From Oikopleura dioica (lineage: Eukaryota > Chordata > Appendicularia > Copelata > Oikopleuridae): a stretch of 64,000 nucleotides of DNA. The notes under the pieces were generated by a model. That model did not search any database. It was given only the letters and a program-made list of their open reading frames with translations, and was not told the origin of the DNA. Positions within the stretch are counted from its first letter, which is position 1. Every line of letters begins with the position of its first letter. Where the stretch lies: assembly GCA_907165135.1 (NCBI GenBank), contig OU015567.1, positions 16,063,001 through 16,127,000 of the forward strand. Reading direction: 5' to 3'. The position numbers and the translations under genes are program-made. Shown here piece by piece: positions 11,247-22,958 of the stretch.

Positions 11247-12224
11247 TAATAAAGGGACAATGCGATCTGAAATGGGTGTCTGTATTACAAAATCCACAAA
11301 AACGTCGAGGCCGTTGTCGATCAGCGTTCGGCGCGCCCAAATTTCGACTTTGAAAATTCCGTTGCTGGGGATTTTGGCGCGTCAAACTATGATCGTTGCG
11401 ACGATCTAATTCCAATTTTGAAATTGTGGCCGTTAACCTTTCAATCTGATCATGCAGCGCACATGCCCGCTTTTCCGCAGCCTCTTCCGATTTTTTCTGC
11501 TCCATTTTTAATTGAGCAATTTGGTCCTCAAAGGACATTGATGATTTTGAAATTAAATCGGAGGTTTGCTGAAAAAACGAGCCAAGTTTCGCGTCAATCT
11601 CAATTTGAGAAACTTTGGGAACCGTTTCATTCCTCTTTCTTTTGTCCAGGAATTTTGAAATCTCCTCGGGGGTTTTTTCAAGCATGCATTGATCCCGAAG
11701 AAAATTCTGCAATTCCGGAGTAAGAGACTTTCGAAATTGAGTGTCTATAATATATTCTCTTGCGTCCGGTTTTTGCGAAATCTTCTCCGCGACTGTTTTT
11801 ACACGTGACAAAAAAATCTCGAACTTCTCATTATTTTCACTTTTACGAGTGAGACTTTCTAGTTTTTCTTTATTCCGAAGAATTTTCTCTTCGGCCGATT
11901 CGTCGCCAAAAACGGATGTCAAAAAAGACAATTTTTCTTCGGCTGATTCAAATCCATAAAGGTCTTCTCCGTATTCTTTGAGAAAGCAGGGCTCACAAGA
12001 ATTGTAGACAAACGAACTCGAAAGACGCGCGAATTGGGCCTCAAGGTCAGATTTGTTTGTGGGCTTATTTTCCGCTAGCGACTTATCAAAAATCCATTTT
12101 GCTCGCTGAATTTTGTCTTTAATTGACGAGCTAATCAGATTAAATTCGTAATTTCTCATCCCTAATCTAATCATTTGATTTGGAGAAACCGAAAAAAGTG
12201 CATGACTTTTGTACAGTACCTCTT

Positions 12225-12242
12225 CAGGAGTAGCGGTCACCA
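12225..12242 (-). other. Primer-binding site of A1
   Basis: It begins TGGTGACCGCTACTCC immediately after the LTR terminal CA. It doubles as codons 1-6 of gag. It differs from the A2/A3 site by one base in the first ten. Confidence 0.6.
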
Positions 12243-13551
12243 TGATACGGAAGCGGCTGTCCTGCAATTTATGCGCGTTCTCTAACTCTAGAATGCCAAG
12301 CTAAAAATGACGAGAATCAAATTTTTTAATTTGCGTGGTTTTATTTGTGATTTGAATGAGAAAAAGAAGCACGGCGCGCGGTTAAATACGGCGAGATTGA
12401 ATCAATGTTTTTGAACGAGCGGTTGTTTTTGAGCTTTTGAAAAGCTTTTGTTTTTGAAATCAAGGAAGAAAGCCCAAGGCCATCAAAGCAGTTTTTCTTT
12501 CGGGAAATCCTTACGGATCGTATTCTTGCCGATTTAGAGCTGAGCTTGTCGAGCTTGCCGAGCAAGTTATGATCGTTTATCTTTTCGAGCCGGCGCCGCG
12601 TGTGAAGAGTTCATAAAACGCAAATTATAATTTTTGATAAAAATAAACAAAGAATAAATTTACAGTCATTTAAACTTCTCACTATGTGACCGTAGAAATG
12701 ACTGTAAAATAAAAACGAATAAAAGAAATAAAGAATATGTACAAAATAAGAAATAAATATTTAAACTTAAATTTGGTCAGGATTCTAGTTAAAATATTTT
12801 TTTTCGAATTTAAAGAATAGAAAAAATCCAAGGAACGTACCCGGGGAGAGTTACTGTCGCGGTTCACATCGTATCTTCTCTTACGACTCGCTACTTTGCG
12901 ACAAGCGGGCCTTCTGACATAGAAAAGGACCCGTTCCCACGGCATCGCGAGTGATACGGCGATATATCGGTTCGTTGAAGTAGTAGAAGTTGTTAAGAGC
13001 GTTGTAGGCGTCCTCGTTGTTGAAATTAAATCGTAAGCTGCACGGTCAATAATTGAACTGTAAAATCGCAAGACGTGATAAATAAAAAGATCGAATATTA
13101 AAACGAAGCACGGTATTGCGAGGTACTATTTGTTTGATGAAATGACGTCGAATTGCACTAGAAAAGTCAGAAACAAATTAAGATTTTTCGAAGTATGCGT
13201 ACATACACATTAATCCTAGACAGAACCCTTAATTAATTTCCGACCCGTTGATTATGATGAGAGCATGTGAGCATTCCAATGAAAGATAGAAAAGACCAAA
13301 AGAATAAGATAATGAGATGATAACGAATTGATGTTTTGGGTCAGTCTGGCTCGTTAAAACTGACCGTCTTTTTATCGTGTTTAGAAAACTACCGTGAAAT
13401 GATTTTTATCAAAAAAACTGAGAAATCAATTTGGTGATACCAAGCTGATAAAACAGATTTTATAACCATGTAGACCCGAACTTGCGTAAATCTTTGGCCG
13501 TGAAAAAGAAGAGTTTGATTTTGTTTGAGGCGTTGTTCCCTAAGGATATCA
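12243..13551 (-). repeat. 5' LTR of A1
   Basis: 1309 bp, partner of 4892-6201. In sense orientation a TATA-like TGTACATATTC precedes the hairpin by about 50 nt, so the transcript may begin just upstream of the hairpin (inference). Confidence 0.95.
12659..12708 (-). promoter_or_regulatory. LTR hairpin with invariant loop (A1, 5' LTR)
   Basis: TACAGTCATTT at 12661-12671 pairs with AAATGACTGTA at 12696-12706, with flanking TT/AA extending the stem. The loop is the same as in the other LTR. Confidence 0.8.
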
Positions 13552-16139
13552 TTTTCAGATGATTTTCAGGTCATAAAAATCATAGAAAAAAAATCAACAA
13601 AAATTCTGATGCGTTTTTTGGCGTTTTCAGATGATTTTCAGGTCATGAAAATAAAGAAAAAATCAACAAAAATTCTGATGCGTTTTTTGGCGTTTTCAGA
13701 TGATTTTCAGGTCATGAAAATAAAGAAAAATCAAGAAAAATTCTGATGCGTTTTTTGGCGTTTTCAGATGAAATTCAGGTCATAAAAATCAAAAAAATCA
13801 AGAAAAATTCTGATGCGTTTTTTGGCGTTTTAAGATGATTTTCAATTCATAAATTTCAAAAAAAATCAAGAAAAATTCTGATGCGTTTTTTGGCGTTTTC
13901 AGATGATTTTCAGGTCATAAAAATCAAAGAAAAAAAATCAAGAAAAATTTTGAAGCGTTTTTTGGCGTTTTCAGATGATTTTTAGGTCATAAAAATCAAA
14001 AAAAGAAAAGAAAAATTCTGATGCGTTTTTTGGCATTTTCAGATGATTTTCAGGCCATAAAAATCAAAAAAAAAAATCAAGAAAAATTCTGATGCGTTCT
14101 CTGACGTTTTTAGATGATTTTCAGGTCATAAAAATCAAAAAAAAAAATCAAGAAAAATTCTGATGCGTTTTTTGGCGTTTTCAGATGATTTTTGGTCATA
14201 AACATCAAACAAAAATCAACAAAAATTCTGATGCGTTTTTTGGCGTTTTCAGATGATTTTCAGGTCATGAAAATAAAGAAAAAATCAAGAAAAATCCTGA
14301 TGCGTTTTTTGGCGTTTTCAGATAAAATTCAGGTCATAAAAATCAAAAAAAATCAAGAAAAATTCTGATGCGTTTTTTGGCGTTTTAAGATGATTTTCAA
14401 TTCATAAATTTCAAAAAAAATCAAGAAAAATTCTGATGCGTTTTTTGGCGTTTTCAGATGATTTTCAGGTCATAAAAATCATAGAAAAAAAATCAAGAAA
14501 AATTTTGAAGCGTTTTTTGGCGTTTTCAGATGAAATTCAGGTCATAAAAATCAAAAAATAAAATCAAGAAAAATTCTGATGCGTTCTCTGACGTTTTCAG
14601 ATGATTTTCAGGTCATAAAAATCAAAAAAAAAAATCAAGAAAAATTCTGATGCGTATTTTGGCGTTTTCAGATGATTTTGGTCATAAACATCAAACAAAA
14701 ATCAACAAAAATTCTGATGCGTTTTTTGGCGTTTTCAGATGATTTTCAGGTCATGAAAATAAAGAAAAAATCAACAAAAATTCTGATGCGTTTTTTGGCG
14801 TTTTCAGATGATTTTCAGGTCATGAAAATAAAGAAAAATCAAGAAAAATTCTGATGCGTTTTTTGGCGTTTTCAGATGAAATTCAGGTCATAAAAATCAA
14901 AAAAAATCAAGAAAAATTCTGATGCGTTTTTTGGCGTTTTAAGATGATTTTCAATTCATAAATTTCAAAAAAAATCAAGAAAAATTCTGATGCGTTTTTT
15001 GGCGTTTTCAGATGATTTTCAGGTCATAAAAATCAAAGAAAAAAAATCAAGAAAAATTTTGAAGCGTTTTTTGGCGTTTTCAGATGATTTTTAGGTCATA
15101 AAAATCAAAAAAAAAGAAAAGAAAAATTCTGATGCGTTTTTTGGCGTTTTCAGATGATTTTCAGGCCATAAAAATCATAACAAAATCAAGAAAAATTCTG
15201 ATGCGTTTTTTGGCGTTTTTAGATGATTTTCAGTTCATAAAAATCAAAAAAAATATCAAGAAATATTCTGATGCGTTTTTTGGCATTTTCCGATGATTTT
15301 CAGGTCATTAAAATCATAAAAAAAAATCAAGAAAAATTCTGATGCGTTTTTTGGCGTTTTCAGATGATATAAAGGTCATAAAAATCAAAAAAAAATCAAG
15401 GAAAATTCTGATGCATTTTTTGGCGTTTTCAGATGATTTTCAGGTCATAAAAATCAAAAAAAAATCAAGAAAAATTCTGATGCGTTTTTTGGCGTTTTCA
15501 GATGATTTTTAGGTCATTTAAATCAAAAAAAAATCAAGGAAAATTCTGATGCGTTTTTTGGCGTTTTCAGATGATTTTCAGGTCATAAAAATAAAAAAAA
15601 AATCAAGAAAAATTCTGTTGCGTTTTTCGGCGTTTTCAGATGATTTTTAGTTCATGAAAATCAAAAAAAATCAAGAAAAATTCTTATGCGTTTTTTTTGC
15701 GTTTTCAGATGATTTTCAGGTGATAAAAATAAAATCAAGGAAAATTCTGATGCGTTTTTGAGCATTTTCAGATGATTTTCAGGTCATAAAAATCAAAAAA
15801 TAAAATCAAGAAAAATTCTGATGCGTTCTCTGACGTTTTCAGATGATTTTCAGGTCATAAAAATCAAAAAAAAAAAATCAAGAAAAATTCTGATGCGTTT
15901 TTTGGCGTTTTCAGATGATTTTTGGTCATAAACATCAAACAAAAATCAACAAAAATTCTGATGCGTTTTTTGGCGTTTTCAGATGATTTTCAGGTCATGA
16001 AAATAAAGAAAAAATCAAGAAAAATTCTGATGCGTTTTTTGGCGTTTTCAGATGAAATTCAGGTCATAAAAATCAAAAAAAATCAAGAAAAATTCTGATG
16101 CGTTTTTTGGCGTTTTAAGATGATTTTCAATTCAGAAAT
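13552..16139 (+). repeat. ~70-bp satellite array, block 2
   Basis: Same monomer and orientation as block 1. The order of variant monomers closely parallels about 1020-2516 of block 1 (for example the GATGATATAAAGG, TCTGTTGCG and TTTTTTTTGCG variants appear in the same order), with one small internal deletion near 15730. It starts with the right-hand TTTTC duplication of A1. No gene seen. Confidence 0.96.
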
Positions 16140-17347
16140 TGATATCCTTAGGGAACAACGCCTCAAGCCAAATAAAAAATTTTTATTTCACGGCCAAATA
16201 TTTACGCCAATTCGGTTCTACGTTAGTTTAAATTTGTCTTGTCAGCTTGGTATCACCAAATTGATCAGACATATTTGCAAAAATCATTTCACGATATTCT
16301 ACTTAAAATGAAAAGATGGTCAGTTTTAACGAGCCAGATTGACCCAAAATTGTCTTATCATCATGTCATCTCCTTACGATCTATACGTTCTATCATTGGA
16401 ATGCTCATATGCTCTCATCATAATACTTTTCTAGTGCAATCTGATGTCAATTCATCCAAAAATATGCTATTTGCAAAACTGCATGTTTAATCTATTTATC
16501 GATATTTCTTATCATTGCTTTGCGATTTTTAAAGTTCGATTATTGACAGTGCATACGATTCAACTTCTACAACAAGAAAGTCGTCAACATCTTCTTCAAC
16601 AACAACTACTCCAAGGAGCCGATAAACCGTCGTATCATCTCGGTGCCGTGGGGTCGGACAAACTCTATGTCAGGGCGTCCGCTTGTCGCAAATTAGCTCA
16701 TCCGTAAGAGAAGATACGGTGCGAACCGCGACAGTAACTTCCCCCCGGGTATGTTCCTTGGAATTTGCTTCTTCTGTGATTTCAATTTTGATAAATTCAT
16801 TTTATAAAATCCTGACCAAATTTTATTCAATTTATTTGTTAAAATTTTGTATATATTCTTTTTACTTTTCTCATCCTTTTTTTATTTCAACCATAATTAA
16901 CAGTCACTTCTACGGTCACATAGTGAGAAGTTTAAGTGGCTGTTATTATTTTCTGCTTTTTATTTTGAAAAAATTAATTTGCGTTTTATCTCGTCACGCG
17001 CGGCGCCGGCTCCCGAAACCTTTGAAAATAACTTGCTTGGCAAGTTCGATCAGCTCGTCTTCCGAAAAGAAATCGATCCGAAAGGATTTCCCGCAAGAAA
17101 AACCGCTAAAGAAAGCCACGGGCTCTCTTCCTTGTTTTCAAAAGAAAAATTGTTTTTCAAAAACAACCGCTTGTTCAAAAACACTGATCAAATCTCGCTG
17201 CTATTTAACCCCGCGTCGCGCCTTTTTCAGTCATTCAAATCACAAATAAAACCACGCAAATTTAAAATTTGATTCTCGATATTTTGGCTTGGCATTCTAG
17301 AGTTAGAGATCGAGCAAAATTCTTGCAGGACAGCCGCTTCCGTATCA
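16140..17347 (+). repeat. 5' LTR of A2
   Basis: 1208 bp, TGATATCC...CCGTATCA. It contains a TATA-like TATATATT at 16850-16857, about 40 nt upstream of the hairpin. An ACAAC-rich tract (16567-16610) lies between the LTR start and the TATA. One substitution near 17280 (GATATTTT against GTTATTTT) distinguishes it from the other A2/A3 LTRs. Confidence 0.95.
16898..16945 (+). promoter_or_regulatory. LTR hairpin with invariant loop (A2, 5' LTR)
   Basis: TAACAGTCACTT (16898-16909) pairs with AAGTGGCTGTTA (16934-16945): 12 bp with one G-U. The loop carries GGTCACATAGTGAGAAGTT. Confidence 0.8.
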
Positions 17348-18456
17348 TGGTGACCCCAACTCCTGAAGAGGTACTGTACAAGAGTCATGCGCTTTTTTCG
17401 GTTTCCCCAAATCAGATGATTAGATTAGGAATGAGAAATTTCGAATTCAATTTGATTAATTCTACAATTAAAGACAAATTACAGCGTGCAAAATGGATTT
17501 TTGAAAAATCTCTGGCGGAAAATAAACCCGAAAACAAAGAGGACCTCGAGGCTCAATTTTCGCGCCTTTCAAGCTCTTTTGTTTATAATTCATGCGAGCC
17601 GGAATTTCTTAGGGAATACGGGGAAGATCTTTATGGATTTGAATCAGCTGAGGAAAAATTGTCTTTTTTGACGTCTGTTTTTGGCGACGAATCGCCCGAG
17701 GAAAAGATCCTTCGAAACAAAGAAAAAATGGAAAATCTCACCCGAAAGAGCGAGAACAATGAAAAATTCGAGATATTTTTGTCACGTGTTAAAACTGTCG
17801 CGGAGAAAATTACGCAGAAACCGGACGCGAGAGAATACATTATCGACGCGCAATTTAGAAAATCGCTCACGCCTGAACTGCAGAATTTTCTTCGCGATCA
17901 GTGTATGCTTGAAAAAACACCCGAGGAAATATCCAAATTTCTTGACAAAAGAAAACGAAATGAGACTATCCCCAAAATTGCCCAAATCGAAATTGACGCG
18001 AAACTTGGCTCGTTTTTCCAGTCGACTTCCGACTTAATTTCAAAATCGACAATGTCCTTTGAGGATCAAATTTCTCAATTGAAAATTGAACAGAAAAAAT
18101 CAGAAGAGGCGGCGGAAAAACGGGCGAGTGCGCTTCATGATCAAATTGAAAAACTAACGGCAACAATTGCAAAATTAGAAGTTGATCGCCGCAACGATCA
18201 GAGTTTGACGCGTCAAAATAACCAGCAACGGAATTTTCAAAGTCGAAATTTGGGCGCGCCAAACCCGGATCGGCCAAGGCCTCGACGATTTTGTGGATTT
18301 TGTAACACAGACACTCATTTTAGATCGCATTGCCCCTTTATTACCTGTCATTTTTGTCAGAAAAAAGGCCACATGAAAACAGCTTGCCCCGATAATCCCG
18401 ATAGAATTTACAGAGCTGCTCGGGTCGAGGGAGAAGAAACTTCAAAAAACGAGTAA
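17347..18456 (+). CDS. gag: Gag of A2 (intact, 369 aa)
   Basis: The start is the ATG whose A is the last LTR base; the frame is open further upstream into the LTR but without ATG. The N-terminus MVTPTPEEVLYKSH is conserved with A1. Residues about 225-300 are Glu/Lys/Gln-rich with heptad-like leucines and probably form a coiled coil. Two CCHC knuckles of the form C-x2-C-x4-H-x4-C lie at 316-329 and 334-347, the usual nucleic-acid-binding end of retroelement Gag. The C-terminus TSKNE overlaps the slippery site. It assembles the particle and binds element RNA. Downstream Pol is reached by -1 frameshift. The match to A3 is essentially exact. Confidence 0.92.
   Translation: MVTPTPEEVLYKSHALFSVSPNQMIRLGMRNFEFNLINSTIKDKLQRAKWIFEKSLAENKPENKEDLEAQFSRLSSSFVYNSCEPEFLREYGEDLYGFESAEEKLSFLTSVFGDESPEEKILRNKEKMENLTRKSENNEKFEIFLSRVKTVAEKITQKPDAREYIIDAQFRKSLTPELQNFLRDQCMLEKTPEEISKFLDKRKRNETIPKIAQIEIDAKLGSFFQSTSDLISKSTMSFEDQISQLKIEQKKSEEAAEKRASALHDQIEKLTATIAKLEVDRRNDQSLTRQNNQQRNFQSRNLGAPNPDRPRPRRFCGFCNTDTHFRSHCPFITCHFCQKKGHMKTACPDNPDRIYRAARVEGEETSKNE
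17348..17365 (+). other. Primer-binding site of A2
   Basis: TGGTGACCCCAACTCC directly follows the LTR. The first ten bases equal the complement of the tRNA-Trp 3' end, known as the avian retrovirus primer site (TGGTGACCCCGACGTG); the match then decays. The A3 site (28450-28467) is identical. The PBS is also the second and following codons of gag. Confidence 0.6.
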
Positions 18457-18491
18457 ATGGAACTGAAAGCCCTGGTCAGGCACCAGTTCCA
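18444..18491 (+). promoter_or_regulatory. -1 programmed frameshift signal, A2
   Basis: A AAA AAC at 18444-18450 is correctly phased in the Gag frame (TCA AAA AAC GAG TAA). A 7-nt spacer is followed by the 8-bp stem TGGAACTG (18458-18465) / CAGTTCCA (18484-18491). An inner GCC/GGC closes the CTGGTCA loop (18472-18478). The Pol frame is open from 18405, giving a 52-nt gag-pol overlap in the -1 direction. Confidence 0.87.
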
Positions 18492-21400
18492 AGGACTTGT
18501 TCAATTTTTCGCATTGGATTACAATATTTTGTAGAAATGACAGTTTTTTCAAAAAAAATAAAAATGCTCGTCGATTCTGGCTCCCAACTTAACCTTTTGC
18601 CCAAATCATTTATTCCCGATAATGTTAAAATTCAAGCCCCTGATATTTTTGCTAAAAATTACGGTGGAGGAAGTATTGAAATTCTTGGTTTTGTCGAATG
18701 TGATTTTCATGTTAAAACGGAAAAATGGGGTAAATCGCGATTTTATATTGTAAATGACAATTGTCAGGCAATTCTCGGTTCGGAAGCACTTAAATCTAAT
18801 GAAATTATGATCAATCTTCATCGAAATCGTCTAGTTAAATCTGGTCCTATAGAGCGAATGGCGAATTTATGTAATAATGCATCAAAAAGCCCAACAGTTA
18901 ATAACATTGAGCAAGACAGTTTTTATGCCGTTTCTGAGCAAACTTACACATTTCGAGGCAAAAGTGAGCAAATTATCGATTTAAAAATTCCTCATTTGAA
19001 CAGATCAATGAATCTTTTTTTAGAAGAAAGCCAGCTTAAAAATTCGAAGCTAGAGTTAATAGAATCATTCCAGAGAGTTGATCCCGAGAATCCATTCTTT
19101 CGTATTCTTGTTATAAATCCCCTGAATTCTACAGTTAAAATTCCTGCTGGCACGGCCTTTGCAAAACTAGCGGAAATAGCTGAGATCGCCCAAATCAAGC
19201 CCTCAAAAAAAGATCTTAATTTTCTTCTTTCGCGGTTAAAAATAGGCAATATATCGAAAAAGAATAAGCCGGTACTTTTTGGTCTTCTTGCTATATACAC
19301 CCATTTATTTCAAGACGAGGACGACAATTTGCCTGTTTCGAACCTTGAAAAATTTTCGATTGAACTAGAGACTGATCGCCCGATTTGTAGCAATATGTAC
19401 AGAACGCCATATGCCTTGCGGGGAATAATGACCGGTACTACTACCTCCTACCTTGGGCAAGACATGATAATGCGAATTAATTCACCCTATAATAGCCCCG
19501 CGTTACTCGTAAGGAAAAAGAATGGTACATTCAGATTATGTATTGATTACAGGAAATTAAATTCGTTTACGCTCCAGCAGCATCATCCGTTGCAACAAAT
19601 TGAAGACGTTTTAGGGTATTTAGAAAATAGCATTATTTTTTCTTGTGTTGATTTGCGAAAAGGATTTCATCAGTGCCTCGTAGATGAGAAATCGCGAGAA
19701 AAACTAGCTTTTTCGACTGAAGACGGACAATTTACTTGGAAAAGGCTTCCAATGGGTCTCAAAAATGCCCCTATTCATTTCGCAAAATGCATGGATGTTA
19801 TTTTACGAGACACGCCGAAAACTCAAATTTGCGCTTATCTTGACGATTTAGTGGTCCATTCAAGAACGGAAGAAGAACATTTAGCCAATTTACGTAAATT
19901 ATTTCAAATTTTAGACCAAAATAATTTACGGATTAACATCGACAAAGCGAGTTTTTGAGCGAAAAGCATGCATTTTGGGTTTTGAAATTTTTGAAGGGAG
20001 AATACGGCCATCACAGGACAAGATCGAAGCGGTTAAAAATCTGTCTATTCCGAGAAACCGTGAGGAGGCACAATCACTTTTCGGACTTCTTTCGCAGCAC
20101 AGAAAATTTATTAAAAATTTTGCACCCCTGGGAGTAGAAATTTCAAAAACGTACAGAGGGTCATTTTGTTGGACAAAAGAGGCGACGATTTCACTCGAAA
20201 AGCTCAAAAGTATCATCTGCCATAACGCTCTTGAGCTCAAAATCCCCCCACTAAATGACGGTGTTTTCGTACTCGAGACAGACGCATCTAATCATAGTTT
20301 TGGTGGAGTTCTTTATCTTTGCGCGGAGCGAAATAAAAATCACCATCATTCTCATAATTGCCTACAACCGATAGCTTACCACTCGCTTAATTTTACGCCG
20401 GCACAACAGAAATACGGGACATTGGAAAAAGAACTTTATAGTGGGAAGACATGTATGGAACGATGGAGGGCTTATCTTGCTTATGTCGATTTTCTTTGGA
20501 TTACTGATAACTCTTGTGTTAAATACGCTCAATCCTTCAAGACAAATAATTTAAAAATTCAAAGATGGCTTACGGAGCTTCAGGGCTTTTCATTTCGAAT
20601 TGAACAGAGGAAAACTCATCAAATGAAAATAAGTGATTGCCTTAGTCGTAATACATTAAATTGTTCGATCAATCAAATAAAATTTACCCCTGAATCATTC
20701 GTAGAGTTTCAAAAATCTGACCCAGTATTATCACAAGTTAGACGTTTCGTTAGTATTGATAGATGGCCAAATAACCCACCAAGCGAGCTTTACCCATTCC
20801 TTTTACGTAGACCTGACCTTGAAATCCTTGGGTCTGGTGAGCTAGCTATAAATTCTCCAGCCTATCAAAAAAGATTTTGCGTCCCCGAGGCATTGACAGA
20901 GACAATTTGCAGCGAATATCATGATCACTCTCATTTCGGAGTCGATATTACAACCGAAAAAATTTCTAGAAAGTATTTTTGGCCGGGATTAAAAAATACA
21001 GTCGCGAGCTTTCTAAAATCATGTCACAAATGTCAAATTTCAAAACCAAATCTACAGCCTAACAAACCTCCTTTAGGCAAATCTGAAACACCAAGCAGCC
21101 CTTTTGAAAGTTTGTACTTTGATTTAATTGGCCCACTTCAAGAAACTGATTTTGGTCATAAATATATAATGGTGGTTATTGACGGTTTTAGCAAAAAAGT
21201 TTACGCGGAGCCCCTATCGTGCAAAAAATCGGATTATTTACTGCAAAAATTCCGGAGCGTATTATTTAGAAATCCAAAATTTCCAAAATATATGGTTTTA
21301 GATAACGCGAAGGAACACGTTCTGATTGAAAAATTTTTGAAAGAAAATAAAATTGGTGTACATTATATTCCCCGCGTCATCCCCAATCTAACGGGCAAGT

Positions 21401-22908
21401 TGAAAACGTCAATAGAACCATAAAAGCCAGGCTCAGGGCTCGTTCAAATTGGGTGAATTGGGATATTTTTCTGTTTGAAATTGTTCACGAAATAAACAGT
21501 AGTTTACACACAGTACTCGGAACAACCCCATTTTGTGTAGAAACTGGTATAAAAAGCAGTCATCATTTTCAAGACCCTTATTGGCGAACATACGGAGATA
21601 AAATCGACGTAGACTTTGAGAAAATTCGTGCGAAAATTGAACAAGAAAAGCAAAAAAAGAATGACCAAATTTGAAAATCCCCGTTTCAAAGAATACAATT
21701 TAGGCGATAAAGTTCTTATTAAAAATTTCCGCGAAAAATTTCCTCCGTTTTTAGGTCCTTATGAAGTGACGTTTAAATCCCCGAGTGGTCTGTGGTACGC
21801 TGTTAAAAATGATAAGGACGAATTTAGGCGACATGCGGAACATATGAAAAGTTATTCTCAGCGAAATTCAATTTTAGAGACGAATAATGATGTTGAAAAA
21901 TACTCCAAGATTGTGACAAAGCCACAAGAGAACGATCTCGAGTTTTTTGAATTTTTTTCCGAAAACTGTCTTTTTTCGAAGGATTCCCTCGGCCGGTTTG
22001 CTGAAAATTCCCCCACAGAAAAAGAATCGGAAAAAGCGCATGAACCTTTCTCCTCCGAAAGGTCAGATCAGTCTTTACAATCGGAACCTTATCGGGAGCG
22101 GTCTAGTTCTTCTTCAGAACCAGAAAATTTTTCATCCTCATCGACTCTTTTGATAGAAATGCCAGTACCGAATATAAATGGTAATCAAGAACGTGATTTG
22201 AATCAAGTAGGAAATGGATCAGACATTTTGCTTGATTCCGAGAAATCAAGTTCTGATTCTGAGCTCTCTGTTAATTTGACATCGTACGATAAATTGCCCG
22301 AAATTGATCCGCTAGTTGCTTTAAAACGTAGAAGGGAAAGATCTGATGATTCCGTTGTCGAGCGTAAAATTGCTAAATTTACAGTTGAAAATAATTTTAA
22401 AAACATGTCAATTTTAATTAAAATGGAAAATCATGATCTTGACTTTTTCGAACATCTTAATGATAAATGGAAAAATACAGACGACATAGAGGAGACCTAT
22501 GTTGAAAATGGTATATTTATCAAACTGAACGAATTAACAAGAGACTCTCTTTTATTCATTCTTTTTAAAATGAATCAGGAATTTGATCTTGAGGAATCAA
22601 GGGCAAAACTTCAGATAAAAGTGAAGGAAACTATTCGTAGAGAATATCCGAATTGGCGTAAATCGAGAAACGGACAACTCCTTTTTTTTGCGGTCTTTAG
22701 AGTGCAAAAAGAGCGAACGTTGTACGAACTAACTGTCCCCGAGCTAAAAACTGTATGCGCATTTTATGATTTACCCTGTAAATTTCGAAACTGCTCAAAA
22801 ACAATTTTACAGGCATCTATCGAAACAGAACTGCTTAAAAAATTTCCAAATCATCCAATGCGTAAAAATGTTCTTGTTTTTCTTCCGGACTTTGAAACTG
22901 AAATATAA
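18450..22908 (+). pseudogene. pol: pol of A2, broken by three homopolymer indels
   Basis: Same domain order as A1 Pol: DSGSQLN protease, RT with YLDD, RNase H, integrase, C-terminal SAP-like domain. Breaks: two T missing in the run at 19952-19956, just after the RT active site (in-frame TGA at 19956); one C missing in the run 21370-21373, inside the integrase core between the LDN Asp and the catalytic Glu; one A extra in the run 21652-21658, before the GPY/F-like part. The length is 4459 nt; correcting the net -2 gives 4461, exactly 1487 codons, so these are the only length changes. The last indel is shared with A3. Either a true pseudogene or consensus errors in a working gene. Confidence 0.85.
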
Positions 22909-22958
22909 AAAAAGATGGGCGATAAAGATGCTCGTTTGGGACCCATGGAAGGTCACAG
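22909..22958 (+). other. Conserved pol/3'-LTR junction block of A2
   Basis: AAAAAAAGATGGGCG, then AAAGATGCTC, then ACCCATGGAAGGTCACAG against the LTR. The purines lie 20 nt or more from the LTR instead of abutting it. Identical at 34015-34064 in A3. Confidence 0.55.

Larger units (their letters stand above)
10717..12243 (-). pseudogene. gag: gag of A1, interrupted by a MITE
   Basis: Gag starts at the ATG that overlaps the last base of the 5' LTR (MVTATPEEVLYKSH) and should end at the TAA at 10717. The interval is 1527 nt. Removing the 415-bp MITE plus one TA leaves exactly 1110 nt, the length of the intact A2 and A3 gag genes (369 residues). The insertion falls just after the first CCHC knuckle (CGFCNTDTHFRSHC), so the reading frame runs into the MITE and stops at 11167. 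The second knuckle is cut off. Upstream parts are intact: an N-terminal MPEE-like segment, a capsid-like helical region, and a charged coiled-coil stretch rich in Glu and Lys before the knuckles. Gag packages element RNA into particles; this copy would make a truncated protein and could not feed into Pol by frameshifting. Confidence 0.9.
4892..13551 (-). mobile_element. LTR retrotransposon A1 (Ty3/Gypsy-like), full length
   Basis: Complete minus-strand element. The 5' LTR is 12243-13551, gag (split by a MITE) 12243-10717, pol 10723-6254, and the 3' LTR 6201-4892. The 5-bp target duplication TTTTC at 4887-4891 and 13552-13556 lies inside the satellite motif GCGTTTTCAGATG. The two LTRs differ at roughly seven positions, so this copy looks older than A2, A3 and C. 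It belongs to the same family as A2/A3 (very similar Gag and Pol) but its LTR is about 100 bp longer and largely diverged. Pol is fully open, so it could be competent in trans; Gag is broken. Confidence 0.95.

Noticed and set aside
18537-18545. Independent Pol start at the ATG after the gag stop in family A
   Set aside because: B, C and D have the protease upstream of any ATG, and all families keep the slippery heptamer and hairpin, so a Gag-Pol fusion is the better explanation.
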